Shown: positions 25,299 through 33,490 of the stretch, piece after piece
Position numbering within the stretch: position 1 is the first letter of the stretch
Layout of the letters: every line of letters starts with the position of its first letter
Assembly: GCA_900548585.1 (NCBI GenBank)
Contig: URLI01000023.1
Location: 1-33,602 of the forward strand
Reading direction: 5' to 3'
Length of the DNA stretch: 33,602 nt
From: an uncultured Prevotella sp.
GTDB lineage: Bacteria; Bacteroidota; Bacteroidia; Bacteroidales; Bacteroidaceae
Program-made: the position numbers and the translations under genes
Notes under the pieces: generated by a model
What the model was told of the DNA's origin: nothing
The model's database searches: none
Seen by the model: only the letters and a program-made list of their open reading frames with translations

Positions 25299-26729
25299 TC
25301 AGTTATCCTCGGCAAACAACGGATCGTCTGGTGTAAGCATTACTGGTTTCTGCTGTGCTTCCTTCAGGAGTTTCGCAGGCACGTATTTCTTGTCAACAAC
25401 AAGCCGGAACATGTATTCGTTGAACCAGTCGTTGGTCATAATAAGGCATCCCTTTTGGCCGTAATCTGCCCCCCAAGAATTTTCCACCTTCCATTTCATA
25501 GGCTTCCCGCTTGCATCGAGGTCAACGGCAGTCAGCGTCATTGCGTGCGTAGAGCCGCTGTCGAACGTAGATATTCGCTGCGCCTTGTTCATTGGGAATG
25601 TGGTGCCAAGCAACGACTCATAGTCAAAATTGTCGAGTGCCAGCAGCCCTTTCTTGCGGTCGAGTTGCTTGCCGACATCATAACTGCTGTACATCTTGTG
25701 ACCATCTTTCAGCGATGCTATTGCCAGTCCTGCAATCTCTTCCATCGGGAGGTTGAGATACACCCAGTTATGTCCGTCGTAAGTGTGGCGGTCATACTCC
25801 ACCTCGTATGTCTTGTGATACTCATGACGCGGGTCGTTCATAACCATTATGAAAGTGCCGTTGAGCGAGTTGCCAACCACCTCGCGGTAGAACTCCTGCG
25901 GAGTGTAATTGTGCGGAGTGCCAACCGTCACGCCATCCTTGTTCTTGAAAGCGTAAGAGAAGTTCTGGGGAGGATTGCCGAGCATAAGCGTCAGCATGTG
26001 ATACACCACGCCAAGCATCTCTGTCTTTTCATCACCAATCTGCTTCTTGCTCTTTCCCTTTGCAACCATGTCGCGCAGGAGCAGTCCCTGCTCGCGCAGT
26101 TTGCTCATCAACAGCGAGCGCATCTTCGACGTGTTTTCGGCACTGTATGTTTCTGGCATGACGGACATCGGCACAAGCCCATACTTCTCCGTAAGGTCGG
26201 CGACACCGCAGAACGTACCTCCGTCGGCAATGGGGTTCTTGAAAAAGAACTGCACCTTGGGGTCATCTATTGGCAGTTTGCCCGTGTCAACAACGCCTTG
26301 CAAGAAAAGGTTGGCCTTCTCCAGCTGGTCATAGAAGAACAGATAGGCATGTGAGAACTCCACCCTCAGCGAATCGGTTCTTTTTGCAAAGTTGGAACGC
26401 AGCACATTGAAGCCGCTGAACATCCAGCACCTGCCAGAACTCTTCTGGTCGTGTATGCTCTGTGCATCGGTCTCCACACTGAAATGCGTGTCCAGATCTG
26501 CATTGCTTGCAAAACTCTTTGCAAGGTTGTCTATGTTGTTTCCTGCCATCGCATTGAACAACGCCACGTCGGAAGCCGTGTTCAGTTGGTGTTTCACTAT
26601 CATCTGCAACATTTCTGTTGAGATACCTCCGCCTTTTGTCTGTGCCGAGGCAGAATACGAGAAAGTTATGGCTATTGCCGGCACGAGCAACAAGTTTGCC
26701 ATTCTCACGAATTTGTTTTTCTTTGTCAT
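25299..26729 (-). CDS. Exported bleomycin-hydrolase/PepC-type peptidase
   Basis: A 476-aa papain-family (C1B) cysteine aminopeptidase. The start taken is ATG 26729; the frame extends three codons to a TTG at 26738, which is less likely. A signal peptide is seen at about 1-30 ('ANLLLVPAIAITFSYSASAQ'), so unlike cytoplasmic PepC this one is probably periplasmic or at the cell surface. Catalytic residues are Cys101 in 'SSGRCWMFSGFNVLR', His395 in 'GSTHAMTL' and Asn417 in 'VENSWG'; Gln95 in 'HDQKSS' is the oxyanion residue. The length fits the family. Substrates are probably short peptides. The C-terminus does not look like a type IX sorting signal. It follows ilvE on the same strand, with a hairpin only about 17 nt before its start. 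Confidence 0.88.
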   Translation of the reverse strand: MTKKNKFVRMANLLLVPAIAITFSYSASAQTKGGGISTEMLQMIVKHQLNTASDVALFNAMAGNNIDNLAKSFASNADLDTHFSVETDAQSIHDQKSSGRCWMFSGFNVLRSNFAKRTDSLRVEFSHAYLFFYDQLEKANLFLQGVVDTGKLPIDDPKVQFFFKNPIADGGTFCGVADLTEKYGLVPMSVMPETYSAENTSKMRSLLMSKLREQGLLLRDMVAKGKSKKQIGDEKTEMLGVVYHMLTLMLGNPPQNFSYAFKNKDGVTVGTPHNYTPQEFYREVVGNSLNGTFIMVMNDPRHEYHKTYEVEYDRHTYDGHNWVYLNLPMEEIAGLAIASLKDGHKMYSSYDVGKQLDRKKGLLALDNFDYESLLGTTFPMNKAQRISTFDSGSTHAMTLTAVDLDASGKPMKWKVENSWGADYGQKGCLIMTNDWFNEYMFRLVVDKKYVPAKLLKEAQQKPVMLTPDDPLFAEDN

Positions 26730-26746
26730 TGTTTTCAAGTCACAAA

Positions 26747-26772
26747 AGGGTGTGCCTGTTACGGCACGCCCT
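26747..26772 (-). terminator. Hairpin between ilvE and pepC-like gene
   Basis: Arms AGGGTGTGCC (26747-26756) and GGCACGCCCT (26763-26772) pair with one mismatch, and TTTT follows on the minus strand. It could terminate ilvE. It lies so close to the next start that it could also act as an attenuator. Confidence 0.55.
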
Positions 26773-26843
26773 CATTACGGTTAAATATCATCATATCCCA
26801 GGCTTTTCAAAGCAAGCAGGAACATTTATGTCATCATTGCAAA

Positions 26844-27866
26844 TCAATCTATCACGACTGTTGTCCAGCCATGCTTGTCTTCCTCAATGCCATACTGGAT
26901 ATTACGCAGGTGATTGTATAGTTTCTCGGAAAGAGGACCTGGTTTTCCGTCCTTTGAAATAACATAACTTTTTCCTGTTTCAACATCGTCTATGCGTGAT
27001 ATTGGGCTGATAACAGCAGCCGTGCCGCAGGCGCCAGCCTCCTCGAATGTTGCGAGCTCTTCTTCCGGAATAGGCCTGCGCTCCACTTTCATGCCCAAGT
27101 CTTCCGCAACTTGCATAAGGCTCTTGTTAGTTATAGAAGGCAGGATGCTCGTCGATTTCGGCGTAATGTATGTGTTGTCCTTTATGCCAAAGAAGTTGGC
27201 TGCGCCACACTCGTCGATATATTTCTTCTCCTTTGCATCGAGATAGAACTCACACGCATATCCGAGTTCGTGAGCCTTTTTGTTTGCGAACAGCGAGGCT
27301 GCGTAGTTTCCACCTACTTTATAAGTACCTGTTCCAAGTGGGGCAGCACGGTCGTGGTCACGGACGATTACATAAGGATTCGTTGAGAAACCACCCTTGA
27401 AGTATGGACCCACTGGTGTAACCAATATCAGGAAGAGATATTCTTGTGCAGGATGCACACCAACCTGCGCGCTCGTACCTATGAGCAAAGGACGTATATA
27501 CAGCGTTGCACCACTCTCATACGGTGGTATCCACTCCTGGTTCAGGCGAACTACTTTCTTGACCATTTCGCAGAACAGTTCTGTCGGGAGTTCCGGCATA
27601 ACAATGCCACGGCATGTTGACTGCAGACGCGCAGCATTCTCCTCCATGCGGAACACGCGCACCTTGCCGTCAGGACAACGGTATGCCTTCAATCCCTCGA
27701 AAGCCTCCTGCCCATAATGAAGACTCGTTGCCGCCATGTGCAGCTTGATATACTCGTCGGAGCTTACTTCTATTTCGCCCCACTTACCGTTGCGATAGTA
27801 GCACCGCACGTTGTAATCAGTTGGCATATAGCCGAAAGACAGATTTGCCCAGTCTAAGTTTTTCAT
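26844..27866 (-). CDS. ilvE: Branched-chain amino acid aminotransferase
   Basis: A 340-aa cytoplasmic PLP enzyme (fold type IV) that performs the last step of leucine, isoleucine and valine synthesis and the first step of their breakdown. The PLP lysine is Lys183 in 'GTGTYKVGGNYAAS'. The active-site strand 'LHYGQEAFEGLKAYR', the phosphate-binding 'CGAANFFGI' and the late 'ACGTAAVISPI' motif are present and complete. The length is that of the longer (class II) bacterial and eukaryotic-type enzymes. A good promoter sits 34-64 nt upstream. Downstream after 114 nt lies the pepC-like peptidase gene. No other ilv or leu gene is in the window. Confidence 0.95.
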   Translation of the reverse strand: MKNLDWANLSFGYMPTDYNVRCYYRNGKWGEIEVSSDEYIKLHMAATSLHYGQEAFEGLKAYRCPDGKVRVFRMEENAARLQSTCRGIVMPELPTELFCEMVKKVVRLNQEWIPPYESGATLYIRPLLIGTSAQVGVHPAQEYLFLILVTPVGPYFKGGFSTNPYVIVRDHDRAAPLGTGTYKVGGNYAASLFANKKAHELGYACEFYLDAKEKKYIDECGAANFFGIKDNTYITPKSTSILPSITNKSLMQVAEDLGMKVERRPIPEEELATFEEAGACGTAAVISPISRIDDVETGKSYVISKDGKPGPLSEKLYNHLRNIQYGIEEDKHGWTTVVID

Positions 27867-27899
27867 AGCTTACAATGATTTTATAATGTTATATTGGTG

Positions 27900-27930
27900 C
27901 AAAAGTAACAAAAATAACATACAATCGCAA
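27900..27930 (-). promoter_or_regulatory. Promoter of ilvE
   Basis: Minus-strand TACTTTTG (27900-27907) with TTG (27928-27930) 20 nt upstream. Confidence 0.7.
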
Positions 27931-27995
27931 GTTTTTCATTGACTTTTTGTTTTTTTTCGTTACTTTATAGATACTTGTGCCGTGTAAGTTAAAAA

Positions 27996-28178
27996 TCAGT
28001 CATTTGACAGCATTTTCTTTATTTCGTCATCCGTCTTGGTGAGGCGGTCACGGCATAGTTTTATAAGCTGCTGCGCTCTTTTCAACTGTGTTGCCATGTC
28101 ATCTATGCCAACCTCGTCATTTTCCATCCGTGCGACAATCTGCTCCAGTTCCTTCAGTGCGTCTTCGTATTTCACCAT
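27996..28178 (-). CDS. xseB: Exodeoxyribonuclease VII small subunit
   Basis: A 60-aa protein with the XseB pattern: 'YEDALKELEQIVARMENDEVGIDD' at the start and 'LIKLCRDRL' in the second helix. It forms multimers with XseA to degrade single-stranded DNA. It starts one base after the xseA stop, so the two are almost certainly translated from one transcript. The size is normal for the family. Confidence 0.9.
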   Translation of the reverse strand: MVKYEDALKELEQIVARMENDEVGIDDMATQLKRAQQLIKLCRDRLTKTDDEIKKMLSND

Positions 28179-28179
28179 A

Positions 28180-29532
28180 TTATAATATTTTATTTGTTTT
28201 CCCTGGTTTTCTTATTCGTTTCCTTGAGACAACGGTTGAACGAACCGAGCCATTCTCCACCCTCGTCTCTATACTGTCTCCCGGTTTCAGTCCTGAAACG
28301 TCGCGGACAACCTTGCCTTCATGCGTTGTTATGCTGTAACCTCTTTTCAGAAGTAATTCCGGGTCGAGCGACATGGCACGCTGCCCAAGCATCTGCAGGC
28401 GGTGCTTCTCGCCGGTAATCATACGTTCGGGCAATATGCTAAGACTGCCGTGTATGGCATCCAACTTATGCCTTTGAACAGATACTGTGAGTTGTGCGGC
28501 GGCTATTATTTCGCGTAGCATTAATGCGATGTTGTTTTCATGCCTTTCCTTCACCAGCGAGAACAGCGATGGTATTTTCTGCGACACCCTCTGCAGCCTC
28601 ATCTGTTCCATGTCCATCCTTTGCTTCGCGCCGGCGGCCAGCACGCCCTGTGCATATTGTAGGAAGTCCCACACGCGTTTCAGGTTGTCTACAAGAAGCG
28701 CTGCGGCAGCCGTCGGTGTCTTCACGCGTGTGTTGCTCACCATGTCGAGTATGCTCTCGTCGCGCTCGTGCCCTATGCCGGTGATAATTGGAATCGGGAA
28801 CTGCGCAACGTTCTCGGCAAGCGCGAGCGTGTCGAAGCCTGACAGGTCGCTTGTTGCCCCGCCGCCTCTTATAATAACGACACAATCCGGGGCTACATCT
28901 TCCGTCTGTGAGGCATCATATATTGAGTCAAGTGCTGCAATTACGCTCTGCTCAACATTTTCTCCTTGCATTATGGCTGGAAAAAGACGTGTGACAAAAC
29001 TGAAGCCGTAGTCATTGTTCCCAAGTTGTTTCACGAAATCACCGTAGCCTGCCGCGTTGGCACTGCTGATAACCGCAATGTTACGGCAGAACGGCGACAA
29101 CGTGAGTTCCTTCTGCAAATCAAACACCCCCTCCTCCTTCAGCCGTGCGATTATCTCCTGACGTTTGCGCGCCATGTCGCCAAGCGTATATGTTGGGTCT
29201 ATGTCGCCTATTATCCACGAGAAGCCGTATGCGGGGTGGAAACTGGCTCTTACGAGCATCAGTACCTTCATTCCTGCATTGAGACGCAGCCCCGTCACTT
29301 TCTCGAAATGTGGCGACACGATGCTCCATGTCGCCTGCCAGCATTTTGCCGAGGCTCTCGCAACGGGCGTGTTTGAGCCTTCCGACTTCTCAACAAGGTC
29401 GATATAGCAATGCCCCCGGACGACGCGGAGTTCAGATATTTCCGCCTCAACCCAGTATTCGCGCGGCATTCCCGCATCTATAACCTCCGCGAGAATCTGG
29501 TTAAGTTCGTACAGCGACAGCGTATTCCTCAT
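28180..29532 (-). CDS. xseA: Exodeoxyribonuclease VII large subunit
   Basis: A 450-aa catalytic subunit. The frame is open to an ATG at 29586, but the Bacteroidetes promoter at 29557-29587 lies inside that extension, so ATG 29532 (MRNTLSLYELNQILAEVID) is taken as the start. An N-terminal OB fold ('YWVEAEISELRVVRGHCYIDL') precedes the catalytic domain with 'AVISSANAAGYGDF', 'VVIIRGGGATSDLSGFD' and 'PIITGIGHERDESILD'. A C-terminal helical and basic region follows. Exonuclease VII trims single-stranded DNA in repair. The promoter is intact even though foreign DNA begins within a few hundred bases upstream. Confidence 0.93.
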   Translation of the reverse strand: MRNTLSLYELNQILAEVIDAGMPREYWVEAEISELRVVRGHCYIDLVEKSEGSNTPVARASAKCWQATWSIVSPHFEKVTGLRLNAGMKVLMLVRASFHPAYGFSWIIGDIDPTYTLGDMARKRQEIIARLKEEGVFDLQKELTLSPFCRNIAVISSANAAGYGDFVKQLGNNDYGFSFVTRLFPAIMQGENVEQSVIAALDSIYDASQTEDVAPDCVVIIRGGGATSDLSGFDTLALAENVAQFPIPIITGIGHERDESILDMVSNTRVKTPTAAAALLVDNLKRVWDFLQYAQGVLAAGAKQRMDMEQMRLQRVSQKIPSLFSLVKERHENNIALMLREIIAAAQLTVSVQRHKLDAIHGSLSILPERMITGEKHRLQMLGQRAMSLDPELLLKRGYSITTHEGKVVRDVSGLKPGDSIETRVENGSVRSTVVSRKRIRKPGKTNKIL

Positions 29533-29556
29533 ATAACATTGTTGTATAACCGAATG

Positions 29557-29587
29557 CAAAGATAATAATAATCCTGAAATGAGCAAA
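29557..29587 (-). promoter_or_regulatory. Promoter of xseAB
   Basis: Minus-strand TATCTTTG (29557-29564) with TTTG (29584-29587) 19 nt upstream. It fixes the xseA start at 29532, with a leader of about 20 nt. Confidence 0.75.
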
Positions 29588-30053
29588 ATAAGAGAAGAAC
29601 TATACCTATAAGTCGTGTTTTTTTAGTGGTATGTTGATTAGTGTTGGTAACGGCTGTCTCAATTCCTCAAATGGATTATTTGCACGATGCACATATAGTA
29701 TATGATAAACTCAATATAGTGCAATGGCCAGATAAGAGATTGTATGGTGTGCGCAAGTCGGAAAACTTCTGAAAGAACCCAGGTTTACGTTTCTTTTATG
29801 CGGAAGTATGGGAGTAGAAAGCAGGAAATGGAATAAAACTTGTATCTAACTGACACACAGTGTATATTGCTTTTTTCTTCATCGGGTTGCATTTGAGGAA
29901 ATAGGCAGAAAAGGGAGCGAAAAGGAGGGAGTTCAGTTACCAAATCGTTCGAAAAACGATGAAAGGAAAAGGACGGCTTAAAGTGGTAACTAAAACGGTG
30001 TTTTCTCTTTCATTATCAGTGTTTTGCATCGCTCAAAGTTCCTCAAAGAAGTG
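29588..30053. other. Noncoding junction between host and integrase genes
   Basis: No gene is seen. It holds small dyads: CATATA/TATATG (29692-29704), an ATCGTT/AACGAT hairpin (29944-29960), and an inverted pair AGTTACCA (29935-29942) with TGGTAACT (29984-29991). An attachment site is expected somewhere here, but it cannot be located without the other end of the element. Confidence 0.5.
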
Positions 30054-30061
30054 TAATTTTG
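30054..30061 (+). promoter_or_regulatory. -7-like element of integrase operon
   Basis: TAATTTTG matches TAnnTTTG and is 13 nt before the integrase ATG. No well-placed TTTG -33 is found (the nearest is 27 nt away), so the promoter is weak or activator-dependent. Confidence 0.4.
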
Positions 30062-30074
30062 CAAGCAAAAAACA

Positions 30075-31328
30075 ATGGAAAAAGAAAAATTCAAGCTGCT
30101 TTTCTACCTCAAGAGAGGTACGCAGGACAAAAACGGAAAAAGTCCCATCATGGGACGCATCAGCGCAGGACGCTCTATGGTACAATTTAGTTGCAAATGC
30201 TCGTGTACTCCTCGTTTGTGGGACAGTCGCAAAAACCGACTGCTGGGCAAGAGTGCCGAAGCCGTATCGGTAAACAAGGAACTTGACCGCCTACAAGTGA
30301 GCATACACAAGGTTTATGAGTCTCTTTCGGGTAAATCCGATGCTCCCATCACGGCAGAGCGAGTACGGGAGCTTGTATTCGGACTGAACAGTGAGTCACA
30401 AGGACTGCTTTATCATACGGACGAGTATATCGACCGCTTCCGTGAGCGTGTGGGCATAGACCGCAGCGAACGCAGACTAAAATGCCTGTTGCTCTTTCGC
30501 AAGCATCTGGCAAACTTCGTCAGGTATCGCTACCGTGTGGAGGATATTCCCATACAGAAAGCCGATGCCGCCCTTGTCAAGGACTTGGAGGACTACTTCG
30601 CCAAAGAAAAGAGATTCAAGCTCAATACATCTGCTGGTTATCTCACTATGTTGGCTTCCGTGCTCAAAGACCTACATAAACGGCACATCATTGACACCTA
30701 TCCCTTCATCAACCATTCCATTCGTTGGGAAGTGGGTACTCCACGTTACATCACAAGGGAGGAGGTAGGTCGTATCGCAGCCTTGGGAGAAGATAAATTG
30801 CAAGGCTATGAAAAAGTGTCGAGGGATATGTTCCTTTTCTCCTGCCTGACGGGGCTTTCCTATACCGACGTGTATCACTTGACGGAGCAGCACATCTTTC
30901 ACGAAGCGGGAATGACTTGGATACGCAAGCCGAGAATGAAGACGGGCAACGTGTGTCACATCCCCCTACTTCCCGAAGCCGCTGCCATTATCGAGCGTTA
31001 TCGGGGCATTCACACGAGGGCTTTCCGACACGAACCGCCCAAGGGGTATCTGCTGCCCATACCCGGATGCGACACGGTAAACATACACCTCAAAAAGATA
31101 GCACGGCTTTGCGGTATTCAGAAAACGCTGACCTATCACATGGCACGGCATACCTTCGCATCTCAGATGACACTGTCGGAGGGCGTGTCCATTGAGAGCG
31201 TTTCCAAAATGCTCGGACACAGTCAAATCAAAACCACGCAAGTGTATGCGGAGACTTCTCCCGAGCGTGTCTTTCTGGACATAGAGAAAATACTTCCACA
31301 ACTCGCACATTATCAACTGACCAACTAA
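30075..31328 (+). CDS. Tyrosine recombinase (integrase) 1
   Basis: A 417-aa site-specific recombinase of the Bacteroidetes mobile-element type. The N-terminal arm-binding-like region spans about 1-110, a core-binding SAM-like domain about 112-215, and the catalytic domain about 225-410. Catalytic residues visible: Lys289 in 'KTGNVCHIPL', His355 and Arg358 in 'HMARHTFAS', His382 in 'LGHSQI' and nucleophile Tyr391 in 'QVYAE'. The first catalytic arginine position holds Ser262 ('TGLSYTD'), as is known for IntDOT of CTnDOT. It is the first gene of the rightward block, 12 nt before a second recombinase. It probably cuts and joins element ends, either with its neighbour or alone. Confidence 0.92.
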   Translation: MEKEKFKLLFYLKRGTQDKNGKSPIMGRISAGRSMVQFSCKCSCTPRLWDSRKNRLLGKSAEAVSVNKELDRLQVSIHKVYESLSGKSDAPITAERVRELVFGLNSESQGLLYHTDEYIDRFRERVGIDRSERRLKCLLLFRKHLANFVRYRYRVEDIPIQKADAALVKDLEDYFAKEKRFKLNTSAGYLTMLASVLKDLHKRHIIDTYPFINHSIRWEVGTPRYITREEVGRIAALGEDKLQGYEKVSRDMFLFSCLTGLSYTDVYHLTEQHIFHEAGMTWIRKPRMKTGNVCHIPLLPEAAAIIERYRGIHTRAFRHEPPKGYLLPIPGCDTVNIHLKKIARLCGIQKTLTYHMARHTFASQMTLSEGVSIESVSKMLGHSQIKTTQVYAETSPERVFLDIEKILPQLAHYQLTN

Positions 31329-31340
31329 AACCGCAGAACA

Positions 31341-32624
31341 ATGAAAAGTACATTTGCCATACTATTCTACATAGATAGAAGCAAGACCAATGAAGACGGA
31401 CTATGCGTAATCCGTTGCCGTATCACCTGTAACGGCACCTCCTCATCGTTTTCCACGCAGTTGCAAACTTCCCCCGACGAGTGGCTTGCCCGAAAAGGGC
31501 GCATCAAGGCGACAGCAGGTAATTCAAGCGGCATCAATCTGCAACTGAACTCAATCGAAGAGTGCTTGCATTCACTCTATGAACGTACATTAAGGGAAGA
31601 AAACTATATCACGGCGGAATACCTCAAGGAGCGTTATATGCAGCAAAGTCGCCCTATGCCAACACTTACGGAGTTATACCAAACCGTCTGTAAAGAAAAG
31701 GAGGATTTGCAGGGCAGAACACTAAGCAAGGCGACCGTCAGGGCTTTTAAGGACAGCTACAAGAGTTTTGTTCATTTCCTGCAAGTAAGGGACAGGGCAG
31801 ACTGTATGCCCACAGAGGTGGACAAGACTTTCCTTGAGGACTATCGCCTTTTCATGCTTCGGGACTTGGGAAACAAGGAAAGCAGTGTCGGCAACCGCCT
31901 ACGCCACTTGCATCAGGTCATTCGCAAGGTATTGCAGGAGCGATACGTTCGTGAAGACCCTTTTGAACTCATAGACATAGAAACGCCTACCTACGAGCGC
32001 AATGCACTTACGGCGGACGACCTGCAAAAACTCTTAGCTTACCGTCCGCACCGCTCGACAGACAACCATTGCAGACTTATTTTCCTCCTGGGATGTTTTA
32101 CGGGGCTGGCATTCTCCGATTTGAAGAAACTCAGAATGGATGATGTCTATACGCTCAGTGATGGACGCAGATATATCTCCCTCTGCCGAACAAAGACACA
32201 GAACAGAAGTATTGTCCCGTTGCTGCCCGTTGCCGAGAAAATACTCGCCATTGTGAGCCACGAACGAAGGGAGGGGCTTTTCTTTCGAGAGTTTCCCAGC
32301 AACAGTAATTTCAATAGAACTATTCAGGAGATATGTATTAAGGCAGGACTGCCACCGCATACCCAAGCGACCTCACACACCGCACGGCACACCTTTGCCA
32401 CGACCATCTGTCTGGAGAACGGACTTCCGATAGAGACGGTGAGCAAGATGCTGGGGCATCGCTTTATCTCCACGACCGAGATTTATGCACGGGTGACCAA
32501 GAGCAAGATTGCCAAGGAAATGCAACCCCTGATGGGTAGTGAGCATACAAGGGTACTGCGTAAAGCCTTACGGCTGTGTCCGTCAAGAACACCGAAAAAG
32601 TCAAGTCCCATAATTGGGCTGTAA
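31341..32624 (+). CDS. Tyrosine recombinase (integrase) 2
   Basis: A 427-aa recombinase related in architecture to the preceding one but clearly diverged. Residues about 1-100 are the arm-binding-like part, about 105-210 the core-binding domain, and about 220-400 the catalytic domain. Catalytic residues visible: Lys285 in 'CRTKTQNRS', His346 and Arg349 in 'HTARHTFATT', His373 in 'LGHRF' and Tyr382 in 'EIYARV'. The first catalytic arginine position is Ala257 ('TGLAFSD'), again non-canonical. The start follows the previous stop by 12 nt, so the two are likely translated from the same mRNA. Two tandem, non-identical recombinases may act as a pair, one for each strand or att partner. A redundant or inactive copy is also possible. 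Confidence 0.92.
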   Translation: MKSTFAILFYIDRSKTNEDGLCVIRCRITCNGTSSSFSTQLQTSPDEWLARKGRIKATAGNSSGINLQLNSIEECLHSLYERTLREENYITAEYLKERYMQQSRPMPTLTELYQTVCKEKEDLQGRTLSKATVRAFKDSYKSFVHFLQVRDRADCMPTEVDKTFLEDYRLFMLRDLGNKESSVGNRLRHLHQVIRKVLQERYVREDPFELIDIETPTYERNALTADDLQKLLAYRPHRSTDNHCRLIFLLGCFTGLAFSDLKKLRMDDVYTLSDGRRYISLCRTKTQNRSIVPLLPVAEKILAIVSHERREGLFFREFPSNSNFNRTIQEICIKAGLPPHTQATSHTARHTFATTICLENGLPIETVSKMLGHRFISTTEIYARVTKSKIAKEMQPLMGSEHTRVLRKALRLCPSRTPKKSSPIIGL

Positions 32625-32677
32625 CAGCCGTAATGAATGAATCAAAAAAGAAGTCTAACTTTTTAACAAGAAGAACA

Positions 32678-33163
32678 ATGAAACAGAAGAACAAAAAGGA
32701 AGTTTCCTTCTTCCGATTGAAGTTGGAAAGCTATATGAGTGAACATCACCCCGAGCGATTGGGAGACAAGGAGTTTATCACGGCAAGAGCCGATATGGCA
32801 CTGACCGCCTACTGCGATGCCGTGGCGCAAGGTTTTAATCATTTAGAAGCAGAAAGAATAGCAAGTGAAGTGCTTTTCAGTGGACTGCATTTCTCAAAGT
32901 ACGATACCCTTGTTTCTGTCTTGGAGGACGAGTTTGAGAGGGAACTTCCTGCACCGCTCCCCGAGAGGCTTTCGCTTTTATTGTTGGCGAACAAGGCTGT
33001 TCAAGCCACATTCGCTGGGTATGAACTGACGGACGCATTTGCCGCAAGCGGACAATACGACCGTCTTTACACCGAACTGACAGGCACAATAGTGCTGCTC
33101 ATCGAGAGCAACAACCTGCCAACGGTCAAACAGACGGAGGAAGCAAGCCCGAAGGCGTTGTAG
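32678..33163 (+). CDS. DUF1896 family protein
   Basis: A 161-aa protein. The start taken is ATG 32678 (MKQKNKKEVSFFRLKLESYM) because the frame upstream overlaps the recombinase and is basic and atypical. Features resembling DUF1896 as I remember it: 'FFRLKLESYMSEHHPERL' at the start, 'EVLFSGLHFSKYDTLVSVLEDEF' in the middle and 'YDRLYTELTGTIVLLIE' near the end. There is no signal or transmembrane segment. In Bacteroidetes such genes accompany integrases and helicase or topoisomerase genes of conjugative transposons; the function is unknown. It lies 53 nt after the second recombinase and ends about 80 nt before a strong terminator, so it is the last gene of the operon. Confidence 0.8.
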   Translation: MKQKNKKEVSFFRLKLESYMSEHHPERLGDKEFITARADMALTAYCDAVAQGFNHLEAERIASEVLFSGLHFSKYDTLVSVLEDEFERELPAPLPERLSLLLLANKAVQATFAGYELTDAFAASGQYDRLYTELTGTIVLLIESNNLPTVKQTEEASPKAL

Positions 33164-33245
33164 GCAAAGGCGCACGCAAAGTTCCTGATGCCGTTTCTTA
33201 TCGTGCAAAGGTACAACGGCAGCCTGTCTGCCCTGAAAGGTCAAG

Positions 33246-33290
33246 TCCTGTGGATGGAGAGAAGAATCTCCACCGCAGGATTTTTCTTTT
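33246..33290 (+). terminator. Rho-independent terminator of integrase/DUF1896 operon
   Basis: Arms at 33246-33260 and 33267-33280 pair (TCCTG/CAGGA, TGG/CCG, TGGAGA/TCTCCA with one bulged A) around a GAAGAA loop. TTTTTCTTTT follows. Confidence 0.9.
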
Positions 33291-33423
33291 TCAAGGCAGT
33301 ACTACAATTCTCAATATCCGTGCGGTCGTATTCATCTCTCCCAACCTTGCAGGGCAAGGCTGCCGTAGAGAGATAGGCACGACAAGAATACGGCATACTC
33401 AGGCTCTTTGGACGCAAAAGCGA
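33291..33423. other. Noncoding stretch with nested dyads
   Basis: No gene is seen. From 33325 to 33394 it contains three nested complementary pairs: GTCGTATTC (33325-33333) with GAATACGGC (33386-33394), ATCTCTC (33334-33340) with GAGAGAT (33368-33374), and CCTTGC (33345-33350) with GCAAGG (33354-33359). It could fold as a structured RNA. Confidence 0.5.
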
Positions 33424-33466
33424 ATTGTAGAAACAATAGTTAGAACTAACGATTGTCTTAACAATC
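33424..33466. promoter_or_regulatory. Two TTGT-N4-ACAA palindromes upstream of the repeat array
   Basis: ATTGT-AGAA-ACAAT (33424-33437) and GATTGT-CTTA-ACAATC (33451-33466) are perfect dyads with 4-nt centres. A larger imperfect dyad (ACAATAGTTAG/CTAACGATTGT, 33433-33456) spans both. They look like operator sites. Confidence 0.55.
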
Positions 33467-33490
33467 TTATTATATGACAAGCCATTTTTT

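Noticed and set aside
29641..29710. A short peptide gene in the junction region
   Set aside because: The only frame is 24 codons with no promoter or compositional support.
29959..30273. A 104-aa frame starting before integrase 1
   Set aside because: It overlaps integrase 1 in another frame and its C-terminal half is a shadow of the true gene.
33206..33213. Minus-strand TACCTTTG as a promoter
   Set aside because: No -33 element at a suitable distance and no gene downstream on that strand; it would read antisense into DUF1896.
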